A stretch of DNA of 64,000 nt from Streptosporangium album (GTDB lineage: Bacteria; Actinomycetota; Actinomycetes; Streptosporangiales; Streptosporangiaceae), in the NCBI RefSeq assembly GCF_014203795.1, contig NZ_JACHJU010000001.1:3100001-3164000 (forward strand), given 5' to 3'. The notes under the pieces were generated by a model. That model searched no databases. It saw only the letters and a program-made list of their open reading frames with translations, and was not told the origin of the DNA. Positions 1 through 7,403 of this stretch are shown here, piece after piece (the first letter of the stretch is position 1; every line of letters starts with the position of its first letter). A program made the position numbers and the translations under genes.

Positions 1-2
1 CG

Positions 3-350
3 TACTCAGAAGCGCAGTTCAAAACACTCAAGTACTGTCCCGCGTTTCCTGGCACGTTCGGGTCCATCGAAGATGCCAACGTCTTTTGCGACCAGTTCTT
101 CCGGTACTACAACAATGAGCATCGCCATTCCGGCATCGGAATGCACACCCCGGCATCGGTGCACGACGGCTCCGCGGCCGAGATCCACGCCAGGCGGGCC
201 GCCACGCTGAACGCGGCGTTCCTGGCCCACCCCGAGCGGTTCCACGGCCGGCGGCCCTGTCCGCCGCCGCTGCCCTCACGAGTGTGGATCAACAAACCAC
301 CCACGACCCAAGAGGTCGATCCTTCACCACAAACCACACAAGTAGCCTGA
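3..350 (+). pseudogene. IS3-family transposase, C-terminal part
   Basis: The reading frame is open from the window edge to a TGA at 348-350 and encodes the tail of an rve/DDE integrase of the IS3 type. The block AQFKTLKYCPAFPG, then FCDQFFRYYNNEHRHSGIGM, is the usual end of the catalytic core: the tract around YNNEHRHSGIG follows the last catalytic glutamate in IS3 OrfB. The 5' part lies outside the window, so whether the upstream gene is intact is unknown. Shortly after the stop, at about 351-370, the sequence TGTCTCAACCGGTTTGACA resembles an IS3 terminal repeat and runs directly into group II intron sequence. The IS therefore probably inserted into, or recombined with, the intron. Confidence 0.8.
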
Positions 351-363
351 TGTCTCAACCGGT

Positions 364-825
364 TTGACAGATTCCGACTTCTTGGGATTCCGCCTCCAGT
401 GGCGTCGCAAGCAAGGCACCAACAAGTGGTACGTCTACACCTTCGTCTCCCACCAGGCCATCCGGACGGTCAGAGCGAAGATCCGTGCCCTCACGCCCAG
501 AACGTCGCAGCAGGACCTGCAATCAGTGTTGAGGAGACTCAACGCGATCACCCACGGGTGGGCCTCCTACTTCAAGCACGCCGTCGCCCAACGCACCTTC
601 GACAGTCTGGACCACTTCACCTGGTGCAGAGTGATCAGGATGCTCTGGAAACGACACCGCTGGACGTGGAGCGACATCCGCCGTCGATACACCACACCCA
701 TTGGGCAGTGGCTACCCATCACGGCGGGCGGGACCGAATTGAAACGAGTCGCGGCAATACCGATCACCCGGTACCGCTACCGAGGCAACAAGATCCCCAA
801 CCCCTGGACTCCTGCCCACACCTAA
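364..825 (+). pseudogene. Group II intron maturase, C-terminal fragment
   Basis: The frame encodes about 150 residues of the maturase (domain X) and DNA-binding region of a group II intron reverse transcriptase. Diagnostic stretches are DFLGFRLQWRRKQGTNKWYV, WASYFKHAVAQRTFDSLDHF, WKRHRWTW and TRYRYRGNKIPNPW. The palm/finger domains with the YADD active site are missing, and homology starts abruptly at about position 367 beside the IS3 end. No proper start codon belongs to this piece. It ends with a TAA 17 bases before intron domain V, the normal order in bacterial introns. It cannot make reverse transcriptase, although a domain X fragment might still be expressed. Confidence 0.88.
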
Positions 826-841
826 CGGCAAAGACCGTGGA

Positions 842-937
842 GAGCCCGGTGCGATGAAAGTCGCACGCCGGGTTCGGCGAGCGGCCTGGGGAAACGGACC
901 GAAGGCAACTTCGACACCGCGCCCCAGGCCGACTCAA
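842..937 (+). ncRNA. Group II intron domains V and VI (3' end of intron)
   Basis: Positions 842-875 form a canonical 34-nt domain V: GAGCCCGGTGCGATGAAAG, then the complementary strand, with the AGC catalytic triad near the 5' side and a GAAA tetraloop at 855-858. Domain VI follows as a long stem whose arms are GGCCTGGGG (about 885-893) and CCCCAGGCC (922-930). The 3' splice site should lie near 934-937; the exact base was not determined. The 5' intron domains are absent, so this is a truncated and presumably non-splicing copy. Confidence 0.85.
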
Positions 938-1627
938 CCGGCCCGCTCTGCGGTCCGCCGGGCGCGCCGGTCGGTCTGCGTGCCCGGCTGCGGCTCTCCG
1001 GCCGGTCCGGGCACGCACCGCCCCGTGCGCCCGAGAGGCCGCCAAAGTCACCAATTAAGGCCGTGACGATCGCTCACTTCGGTTCTCACCACACCTGGTT
1101 CGGCGATCGGCTGCCGCGCGGCTTCCGGTGCTCGGGCCTGGCGGCCCTGCGCTCCGGGTCCGCTTGCCACCGAATGACAGAACTGGTCCTTGGCACAAAG
1201 CATGCTGCACGATGTGGCATTTGAGCAGATGACTCGCCTATCGCTGCCAGCTGACGTTCTGGGGGCACCACAACCGAAACCCAACATATGCCAGGTATTG
1301 CTCAGGAGGGAGAGGGCGGCGCTGCCAACACGGACGTTCAGAAGATCCATGGACTTGGACACACCGAGATCTGCGGGTGTCAGCCCATGGCGTTCACAGC
1401 CGGCCCCGAAGCCGGCAAGGCTGGCCATGGCGGCGATCACCATGGAGAGGGATGGGACGACTGACCAACCCTGCTGCCCAGATGCGGGGCATGGGTACCA
1501 CCCCACGAGGAGGAGAGGGGCGGGGCGCCTGCCCTAGACACTGCCTACCGCAGCGGCCCACCATCGACAAACGCGTTGATGTCCTGATGCCACTGCTGCC
1601 GCTCCTGCCATGCTGTGACTATGTCCA
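938..1627. other. Intergenic stretch with no convincing gene
   Basis: No frame here looks like a conserved protein. The longer open frames have biased composition and no recognisable motif. The stretch holds the 3' exon side of the group II intron and one copy of a short dispersed repeat (1122-1187). On the minus strand just downstream of the MerR stop, a frame at about 1545-1640 reads residues such as AEQLMDIVTAWQERQQWH. This could be a frameshifted remnant of a longer C-terminus, but the evidence is weak. Confidence 0.5.
1122..1187. repeat. Dispersed short repeat, copy 1
   Basis: The sequence starting CTTCCGGTGCTCGGGCCTGG recurs at 14228-14296. The first 39 bases differ at one position; a 4-base gap follows and the tails (CTTGCCACCG then ATGAC) match again. 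Both copies lie in otherwise empty DNA beside decayed mobile genes. Function unknown; it may be the end of an unrecognised mobile element. Confidence 0.6.
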
Positions 1628-2050
1628 TCAGCTGCTCTGCGGAGCGGTGCACGTAATCGGGCCTGTGGCGCCTTCGGCCAGTTGCTCGGTGTACGCGCTG
1701 ACCTTGTGGGTGACCATGCCGAGAGACTCGGTGAGCTGTTCGATCTGCGCGGTGACCTGGTCACGATGTTGCCGCAGGAGGGTCAGCAGGTGCTCTTCGT
1801 TGCCCGCACCCCGCCTCACGAGGTCCGCGTACTGGCGGATGGCGGGCAGCGGCATGCCGGAGGCGCGCAGGTTGACGCAGAGGTGAAGCCACTCCACGTC
1901 CCTGTCACTGTAGACGCGCCGGCCACTGGGGCCCCGCCGTACGGGGGCGACCAGGATGCCCTCGCGCTCGTAGAAGCGCAACGCGTGGACGCTCAGGCCA
2001 GTGTGTTCGGAGACCTGCCCGATGCTCAGGCCTGGGTTCGTTTCCGGCAT
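1628..2050 (-). CDS. MerR-family transcriptional regulator
   Basis: A 140-residue protein beginning MPETNPGLSIGQVSEHTGLS has the N-terminal MerR winged helix: helix-turn-helix at residues 8-30, then HALRFYEREGILVAPVRR, and the wing with GRRVYSDRDVEWLHLC. A long dimerisation helix follows (about 80-125). The N-terminal motif is that of regulators controlling aldo/keto reductases or stress genes. No cysteine cluster for metal or SoxR-type [2Fe-2S] sensing is visible, so the effector is unknown. The ATG at 2050 is preferred because the family's conserved N-terminus starts a few residues later. It is divergent from the operator at 2068-2098 and the reductase genes, so it probably regulates that promoter. 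Confidence 0.85.
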   Translation of the reverse strand: MPETNPGLSIGQVSEHTGLSVHALRFYEREGILVAPVRRGPSGRRVYSDRDVEWLHLCVNLRASGMPLPAIRQYADLVRRGAGNEEHLLTLLRQHRDQVTAQIEQLTESLGMVTHKVSAYTEQLAEGATGPITCTAPQSS

Positions 2051-2067
2051 GAGGTCAAGGTTAGGGC

Positions 2068-2098
2068 TTGATCTAGAGTCGGCTCTAGCTCGTAGGCT
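2068..2098 (+). promoter_or_regulatory. MerR-type promoter/operator with 19-bp spacer
   Basis: A -35-like TTGATC (2068-2073) and a -10-like TAGGCT (2093-2098) are separated by 19 bp. Within the spacer lies the perfect inverted repeat CTAGAG-TCGG-CTCTAG (2073-2088). An over-long spacer with a central dyad is the hallmark of promoters twisted open by activated MerR proteins. It points toward the aldo/keto reductase fragment and gene downstream, and the MerR gene is divergent next to it. Confidence 0.7.
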
Positions 2099-2170
2099 CC
2101 GACGCACGCCCATCCCGCCCAATGCGCTGCGGGGTTGTCTCCGGCGTTTTCGCGGTATTTCGAGGAGCTG

Positions 2171-2263
2171 ATGATGCGTTACCGCGTTCTCGGCGGCACC
2201 GGCATCGAAGTGAGCGTCCACTGCCTGGGCGCCATGATGTTCGGCGCGGTCGGCGATCCCCGG
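2171..2263 (+). pseudogene. Aldo/keto reductase, N-terminal fragment
   Basis: The start ATGATGCGTTAC follows a GAGGAGC ribosome-binding site. The product begins MMRYRVLGGTGIEVSVHCLG, then AMMFGAVGDP, the first beta strands of an aldo/keto reductase. After about 30 residues the family similarity stops and the frame runs into unrelated sequence. The intact promoter and start with a lost body indicate a deletion or insertion. A complete paralogue begins 400 bp downstream at 2669. Confidence 0.75.
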
Positions 2264-2645
2264 CAGCCGTACGGGTCCCCAGGTGCCGGCGCCCGGCGTT
2301 GCCCGCCCACATCCCGAGCAAGGAAGCTCTTCACCCGTTCGGGCCGCCAGAGGCTCCACTTCCGTCCAGAATCCCTCGTCCGCCGGCGGGTAAGGGGCCA
2401 CGTCGTCGAGGTCCGGGGTGTAAGGCGAGGTGTGGTCCAGGTCCACCAACAGCCCCGGTTTCGTGCACCTGATCTATGGCCTGCACGCATGGCCGGTGGC
2501 TGTGGATGTAGGGGCGGTAGTCCCAGCCGATTGTGACCTCGAACCGGCCACCCTCCTCAAGTCGGCACCTCAGTCCCTCCCCGCGCGACATTGCTCGTAC
2601 CAGTTCCAGCCCGGCCGTGAGTGGCACCTTAAGCACGCCCGACAT
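2260..2645 (-). pseudogene. Frameshifted hypothetical protein fragment
   Basis: On the minus strand a frame starting at 2645 (MSGVLKVPLTAGLELVRAMS, then GGRFEVTIGWDYRPYIHSHR) loses protein-like composition near 2450. The neighbouring frame then becomes protein-like (VDLDHTSPYTPDLDDVAPY, then PPADEGFWTEVEPLAARTG) until it meets the aldo/keto reductase fragment at about 2260. The two halves look like one gene with a frameshift and a lost C-terminus. I do not recognise the family. It sits wedged between the truncated and the complete reductase, which suggests it was the inserted DNA. Confidence 0.4.
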
Positions 2646-2668
2646 GGATAGCCAGGAGATGATTCAAC

Positions 2669-3661
2669 ATGAAGTACCGCACGATTGGCAGTGATCCGAT
2701 GACTCGCCGTGATGTCAGCGTGCTGAGCCTTGGCGCGATGCTGTTCGGTACCGCCACCGACGAGGCGACGTCGTTCGCCATCCTTGACCGCTTCGTCGAG
2801 GCCGGCGGGAATTTCATCGACACCGCCAATAACTACGCCTACTGGGTCAATGGCACTCAGGGGGGTGAAAGCGAAACCCTGCTCGGCCGCTGGCGACGCA
2901 GCCGCAACGTCACCGATGAGATCGTCATCGCCACCAAGCTCGGAGGGCGGCCCAACGCTCCGGCGACCGGCCTCAGCCACGACCTTGAGGGCTTGTCCGC
3001 CCAAGTGATCCGGGAATCCTCGGAGCGGAGCAGGGAACGGCTCGGCGTGGACAAGCTGGACCTCCTGTACGCACACGCATACCTCGAAGGTTCCAAGGTG
3101 CCGCCGGAGGAGACCGTCGAGGCATTCGCAGGTTTGGTCCAGGAAGGCACCGTGGGTCTCCTCGGGGCGAGCAACCACTGGGCCTGGCGACTCGAGCGGG
3201 CCCGGAACCTGGCGGCCACGGCGGGGCTGCCCGGCTATGAAGTCCTGCAGTACCACCACTCCTACCTGCGTCCGCGCACCGATCTGCCGACGCTGCGCTC
3301 CAAGGACGGAAACCTCGGTGTGGTCGGCGGGAACCTGCTCAGCTATCTGAGAGCCGAGCCCGCACTCACGCTGGTCGCCTACTCGCCCTTGCTGGGCGGC
3401 GGCTACGTACGTGAAGACAAGCCGCTCGATGCCGCGTTCGACCACCCAGGCACACCCCAGCGTCTCGCGGCACTGCAGGAAGTGGCGAAGGAGACAGGAG
3501 CGACCGTCAACCAGGTGGTGCTCGCCTGGCTCATCGGCGGCGATATTCCGATGATCCCGCTGGTCGGAGCCTCCTCAGTCGAGCAGCTGGAGGAGAGCCT
3601 GGCTGCAGTGGACCTGGAGTTGACGGCGGAACAGCAGGCGAAGCTCGACGCCGCGTACTGA
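2669..3661 (+). CDS. Aldo/keto reductase
   Basis: A 330-residue NAD(P)H-dependent oxidoreductase of the aldo/keto reductase superfamily, close to the usual length. The catalytic tetrad is visible as Asp51 and Tyr56 (DTANNYAYW), Lys90 (IATKLGG) and His136 (LLYAHAY). Coenzyme-binding segments follow, including AYSPLLGGGYVR and the C-terminal IPLVGASSVEQLEESL. It probably reduces aldehydes or ketones; the substrate cannot be read from sequence. An AGGAG box at 2654-2658 precedes the ATG. The divergent MerR gene and its operator upstream suggest inducible expression, although the operator now first drives the truncated copy. Confidence 0.92.
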   Translation: MKYRTIGSDPMTRRDVSVLSLGAMLFGTATDEATSFAILDRFVEAGGNFIDTANNYAYWVNGTQGGESETLLGRWRRSRNVTDEIVIATKLGGRPNAPATGLSHDLEGLSAQVIRESSERSRERLGVDKLDLLYAHAYLEGSKVPPEETVEAFAGLVQEGTVGLLGASNHWAWRLERARNLAATAGLPGYEVLQYHHSYLRPRTDLPTLRSKDGNLGVVGGNLLSYLRAEPALTLVAYSPLLGGGYVREDKPLDAAFDHPGTPQRLAALQEVAKETGATVNQVVLAWLIGGDIPMIPLVGASSVEQLEESLAAVDLELTAEQQAKLDAAY

Positions 3662-3989
3662 CACTCCACCACATTCGGCATTCTTCGCACCGCGTGATGG
3701 AGGTGCCCATGCGTCGCTATGTACATGGAGACGAGGAGAGCCGCACATGCCTGGACACGCGTGAGCCGGGATGCTCCTCGAGCCAGTGCCGACGCGGATC
3801 GGAGACGCCCCGACTCCCGTTCCCGTGAGTTTCCCATGCGCGGATCTTGCTAACGCAGGTGCTAACAGCAGCCCTGGACGCCGATGGACAGCGGTAGAAG
3901 ACGATCAGGACGATGTGGGCCCTGATCAGGAATTCAAGAGCACCAGTGGACGTCGTAAGACGATCCCGAACTGGCTACGGATCAGAAGG

Positions 3990-4381
3990 TGGTTATGACG
4001 GCTTGGAACGGCCCCACTCGGACGGCTTGAGCTGGACCCACCCGACCTCGTTGTTGATCTCGGAAACTCGATGTCGGCCTGAACTGGCCCCACCCCGAGA
4101 TGCGACGTCCAGAGGCTCCCCAAGGCCCCAACGCCGTAGTTCGGCGCGAGGGTGTCGCCCGCCCTGCACGACGCCAGCCCCCGCGCCCGCTGAGCGGGCG
4201 ATGCCCTCGCCTGGCAGGGGTTCGGGGACGGCAGTCCCCGGGTCCACAGACTGTACTGTCGTCGGCGCTTCCGGCTGACCAGGGGTGGGGCCAAATCAAG
4301 CCGTCACTCCGATTTTCCGATGATCGCCAAGTGGTCCCAGGTCAAGCCGTCCAAAGGGGCCAAATGGAACCGTCCTAGCCA
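3990..4381. mobile_element. IS21-like non-autonomous element (MITE)
   Basis: A 392-bp insertion has TG...CA ends and is flanked by the 6-bp target duplication AGAAGG (3984-3989 and 4382-4387). Its ends are imperfect inverted repeats about 50 bp long containing repeated ACGGCTTGA-like blocks separated by GGCCCC, the multi-repeat end structure typical of IS21 elements. No istA or istB reading frame remains. Removing it restores an uninterrupted tRNA-Arg-like sequence identical to the right-hand copy near 17541. Confidence 0.75.
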
Positions 4382-4426
4382 AGAAGGTTGGGGTTTCGAG
4401 TACCTCCGGCCGCACAGCAGGTCAAA

Positions 4427-4458
4427 GGCCCTCCGGGATGATCCCGGGGGGCCTTTTT
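4427..4458 (+). terminator. Rho-independent terminator after the tRNA remnant, left copy
   Basis: The arms GGCCCTCCGGGA and TCCCGGGGGGCC form a 12-bp stem (one T-G wobble) around the loop TGA, followed by five T residues at 4454-4458. It lies where a terminator normally follows a tRNA gene and is preserved in both repeat copies. Confidence 0.85.
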
Positions 4459-4615
4459 CGTGCCCGTGCAGCAGCGTTGTACAGCAACGCGGGCTCACAC
4501 AGGCGATCTGCTACGGACAGCACGCGTCAAGGCCGGGGCGGCGTAGTCGGAGCGAGAAGGACGAACATCAAGGGCCAGCGCCCAAGCCCCGGCCCTCCGA
4601 AGGCGACAACCTTGC

Positions 4616-5401
4616 TCAGGCACCGCCGAGGTCACCCCGGAGACGGCGAACCCACTCCGCGGGGAAGACCTGCTCAAGCCGCTCTCTGCTGGTCTCCAAC
4701 ATCCCCTCCTTCGCCAGGGGAAGGAGTGCGCCGTTCTGGACCGCCGTGTGATTTTCGGGAGCCGGGCAGATGAGGACGGCGAGGATCCGACACGTCCGTT
4801 GCACCTCCTCGACCCCGGTGGCATGGACCATGCTCTTGATGGGGCCCCACGCCGTCTGTACGGCAAGAGCCACCAGCGCTTCGAGGAGAGGGCTGCGACG
4901 CTCATCATTCCGAGACTTGATGATAGCCGCCGTCACGTATTCGGGTATTCGGTCCATGGCTTTCGAGAACTCCTCAATACCCTCGGCCAGGGCCACGAGG
5001 AGATCGCACCAGAAGTGATTAGTGAGGATTCTTCTGGTTTCTCGTGGCCTGCCGCCGCCGAATCTCTTGTCCAGTTCGCTGATCACGGAGCCGGTAAGGA
5101 GGTCGCCGACTTCCTGGATGTGTTCGATGGTGCTTGGATTTTCGGACAGCCAGTCGATGAGATCGACTGTTGCACTGTCGGTGGCGGCTGCCTGTCTGGG
5201 CTTGGATGGCTCTCGTTGTCCCCTGGGGGTTTGGGTCTTAGCCCAGTCGGAGTCGCTGCGGTCTCTTGCCTCCTGGCGACTGACCGGAGAGGGATCGCGG
5301 GCCAAGGTGATGCCTTGGGGCCAACGGTGCTTCGTCCCGCCACAGGCGGAACATCGGCACTGATGCAGCTTGGCGTTCTCACAACGTGCAGGGTGCGTCA
5401 T
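4616..5401 (-). CDS. Hypothetical protein with N-terminal Cys/His motif
   Basis: A 261-residue protein of unknown function. The N-terminus has Cys7, Cys15, Cys17 and Cys20 with His25 (CENAKLHQCRCSACGG), a probable zinc-binding knuckle. A low-complexity Ser/Arg/Pro linker (35-75) leads to a helical region about 80-260 with LIDWLSENPSTIEHIQEVGD. No enzymatic motif is seen. Similar Cys-rich N-termini occur on accessory proteins in actinomycete islands, but that gives no function. It lies alone just inside the left att-like repeat, and the AT-rich DNA upstream (5430-5550) suggests recent acquisition with its own promoter. Confidence 0.6.
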   Translation of the reverse strand: MTHPARCENAKLHQCRCSACGGTKHRWPQGITLARDPSPVSRQEARDRSDSDWAKTQTPRGQREPSKPRQAAATDSATVDLIDWLSENPSTIEHIQEVGDLLTGSVISELDKRFGGGRPRETRRILTNHFWCDLLVALAEGIEEFSKAMDRIPEYVTAAIIKSRNDERRSPLLEALVALAVQTAWGPIKSMVHATGVEEVQRTCRILAVLICPAPENHTAVQNGALLPLAKEGMLETSRERLEQVFPAEWVRRLRGDLGGA

Positions 5402-5548
5402 TCGCCCTCCATCACGTTCGGTGTGAAGGCGAACTGAGCAGCTCGCCGGAAATCTTATTCTTTTAAATCACAAAAAACGAATGGCGAGATCGTCGCGATA
5501 GTTAGTTCGATATGTCTTTTCGGCTACGAGTAAAACTCTTGCATGCGA

Positions 5549-5582
5549 AAAATGCCCTTGGGGCGATCCCAAAGGGCATTTT
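5549..5582. terminator. Bidirectional terminator hairpin
   Basis: The stem AATGCCCTT/AAGGGCATT is extended by GGG/CCC across a single unpaired A. A runs on one side and T runs on the other give a U-tract in both directions. It ends transcription of the small minus-strand gene at 5601-5723 and insulates the promoter region of the next gene. Confidence 0.8.
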
Positions 5583-5600
5583 GTGGCAACGGATGATGAG

Positions 5601-5723
5601 CTACATCTCGCTTGAACCGTCGAGGCTCTGATTGAGCCGGTCGAGCGCCTTTCGCGTTTCCGGGGAGGGAATCTGAGCCTGAATCCACCGAGCGTTATCA
5701 GGTGAGGGCTGGACCGTAGACAT
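5601..5723 (-). CDS. Small hypothetical protein (40 aa)
   Basis: A 40-residue reading frame starts MSTVQPSPDNARWIQAQIPS and ends RLNQSLDGSSEM. It has a GAGGG ribosome-binding site about eight bases before the ATG and a strong terminator 20 bp after its stop. A ribosome site, compact frame and terminator make it more than a chance frame. No family was recognised. Its upstream DNA is cut by the IS1380 element, whose end lies about 20 bp before the start codon, so its native promoter may be lost or replaced. Confidence 0.5.
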   Translation of the reverse strand: MSTVQPSPDNARWIQAQIPSPETRKALDRLNQSLDGSSEM

Positions 5724-5741
5724 GACGATGCCCTCTGACCT

Positions 5742-7351
5742 GGCAGGATGGGAGTTCTCTACGCTTCCAGCCGCCGAATCAAGAGGGCACGTCGTAAGTG
5801 CGATTGTCTCACGCTCCCGCCCACACCCATGCGATCTTCGATGACCAGCACACGGTCGCCTACGCCGGCCTGCTGCCGGTGATGCGCCTGGCCGAGCGCT
5901 GTGACCTGGCCGGTCTGGCTCAGGAGCACGTGACCATCGCCGACCGACTCGGGGTGAATGCCCCGCTGAAAATCGGCTCGATCGTGGCCGGGATGATCGC
6001 CGGGGCCGACAGCATCGATGATCTGGACGTGCTGCGCCACGGCGGGATGGATAAGTTGTTTGCCGGGATCCGCGCCCCCTCCACGCTCGGGTCGTTTCTG
6101 CGCTGTCTGACGTGGGGCAACGTGCGGCAGATCGGGAAGGTCGGCCGCCGCCTGCTGGCCCGTCTGGCCGCGCACACACCGCTGCTGCCCGGCGTGGACG
6201 TGCTGGCGTTCCTCGATCTGGACTCGATGCAAAAACGGATTTACGGGCCGACCAAACAGGGCGCCGGGTTCGGGCACACCAAGATTCAAGGCAAGAGCCT
6301 GCGGGTCCGCGGTCTCAACGTGCTCGCCTCGGCCCTGTCCACCCCACTGGCCGCCCCGGTCATCACCGCCAGTCGGTTGCGCGGCGGCACCGCCAACTCC
6401 GCCCGCGGCGCAGACACCTTCGTGACCGAGTCGATCAATACGGCCCGGGAGGCCGGAGCCACCGGCATCCTGCTCTGCCGAGGCGATGCGGCCTACTACA
6501 GCGCCAAGGTCATCGGCGCCTGCCGGCGAGCCGATGTCCGGTTCTCCTTCACCGCGAAGATGGACCCCAAAATCAAGGCGGCGATCGCCGCGATCCCCCA
6601 GGGCGCCTGGACCCCGATCAGCTACCCCAACGCCATCTTGGACGAGGAATCCGGGCAGTGGATCTCCGATGCCGAGGTCGCCGAGACCCGCTACACCGCG
6701 TTCACCTCCAAGAAGGGGCAGGCCGTAACCGCCCGCCTGATCGTGCGCCGGGTCAAACGACTGGGTGAGCAGACCGACCCCGGCCACCACCCGTGCTATC
6801 GCTACCACGCCGTGTTCACCGACACTCCGTATGAGCTGATCCAGGCCGAAGGACAGCATCGTGATCACGCGATCATCGAGCAGATCTTCGCCGATCTGAT
6901 CTCCGGGCCGCTGGCTCACCTGCCCTCCGGTAATTTCGCGGCCAACGCCGCCTGGCTGGCACTGGCCACGATCAGCCACAACCTGCTCCGCGCCGCCGGT
7001 TGCCTGTCCGGAGCCCGCTGCGCACGAGCACGTGGAGCCACTCTGCGCCGCCACCTCATCGCCGTACCCGCCCGCCTCGCCCGGCACGGGCGCGGCCATA
7101 TCACCCTCCACCTGCCCGGCCACTGGCCCTGGCAGCCCGCCTGGATGAACCTCTTCGACGCGCTTCGCTCGCCACCGCTCGCCCGAGCCGCTTGATATCC
7201 CATCTCACAGGCACCACCCCGCCAGCACCTTGACGGCCTACCCAGCCACCGGCGACACCGCCACCGACCGCCCCGAACCGCATGACCCGGACAAGCCGCA
7301 GAACCCGCCAGCGGCGGCCCCATCACGCCCGAAAACAGGACTCCACCTGCC
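5742..7351 (+). mobile_element. IS1380-family insertion sequence (ends tentative)
   Basis: A complete IS1380-type transposase gene is flanked by imperfect inverted ends: GGCAGGATGGGAGT at 5742 on the left, and on the right the complement of GGCAGGTGGAGT ending at 7351. The resulting 1.6 kb is normal for the family. No target duplication could be defined, so the limits may be off by several bases. The element separates a small gene from the C-terminus of the degenerate integrase. Confidence 0.6.
5798..7195 (+). CDS. IS1380-family transposase
   Basis: A 465-residue DDE transposase. Family blocks are FLDLDSMQKRIYGPTKQGAG (first Asp) with GFGHTKIQGKSLRVRGLN, then ILLCRGDAAYYSAKVIGACR (second Asp). 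Near the C-terminus are HRDHAIIEQIFADLISGPLA (catalytic Glu) and NAAWLALATISHNLLRAAG. The length is full and the frame unbroken, so this copy may still be active. It catalyses cut-and-paste movement of its own element. Confidence 0.92.
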   Translation: MRLSHAPAHTHAIFDDQHTVAYAGLLPVMRLAERCDLAGLAQEHVTIADRLGVNAPLKIGSIVAGMIAGADSIDDLDVLRHGGMDKLFAGIRAPSTLGSFLRCLTWGNVRQIGKVGRRLLARLAAHTPLLPGVDVLAFLDLDSMQKRIYGPTKQGAGFGHTKIQGKSLRVRGLNVLASALSTPLAAPVITASRLRGGTANSARGADTFVTESINTAREAGATGILLCRGDAAYYSAKVIGACRRADVRFSFTAKMDPKIKAAIAAIPQGAWTPISYPNAILDEESGQWISDAEVAETRYTAFTSKKGQAVTARLIVRRVKRLGEQTDPGHHPCYRYHAVFTDTPYELIQAEGQHRDHAIIEQIFADLISGPLAHLPSGNFAANAAWLALATISHNLLRAAGCLSGARCARARGATLRRHLIAVPARLARHGRGHITLHLPGHWPWQPAWMNLFDALRSPPLARAA

Positions 7352-7403
7352 GAACACCGAGAGAAACGGCCCTCATGGAGGAATCGAACTTAGAAACGAT
7401 CAT

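Larger units (their letters stand above)
3842..4589 (+). repeat. att-like direct repeat, left copy, with tRNA-Arg(ACG)-like 3' half
   Basis: This copy starts with CTTGCTAACGCAGGTGCTAA, tandem GCTAAC boxes that may be integrase or excisionase arm sites. It runs through an anticodon arm with loop CTACGGA (anticodon ACG, about 3971-3988), is broken by the insertion at 3990-4381, and resumes with the T-arm (GGGGT-TTCGAGT-ACCTC). The terminator and flank follow to 4589. The 208 bp from 4382 to 4589 match 17541-17748 with five mismatches and no gaps. The tRNA lacks its 5' half, and the invariant G53-C61 pair is replaced by T-A, so it is not a functional tRNA. The arrangement is that expected of an AICE attachment site. 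Confidence 0.75.

Noticed and set aside
1048-1506. 152-codon minus-strand frame near the group II intron
   Set aside because: It has some hydrophobic residues but no recognisable domain, no ribosome site, and it overlaps the dispersed repeat.
5759-7123. 454-codon minus-strand open frame
   Set aside because: It is antisense to the IS1380 transposase; its Gly/Asp/Arg-rich composition is the usual shadow of a GC-rich gene.
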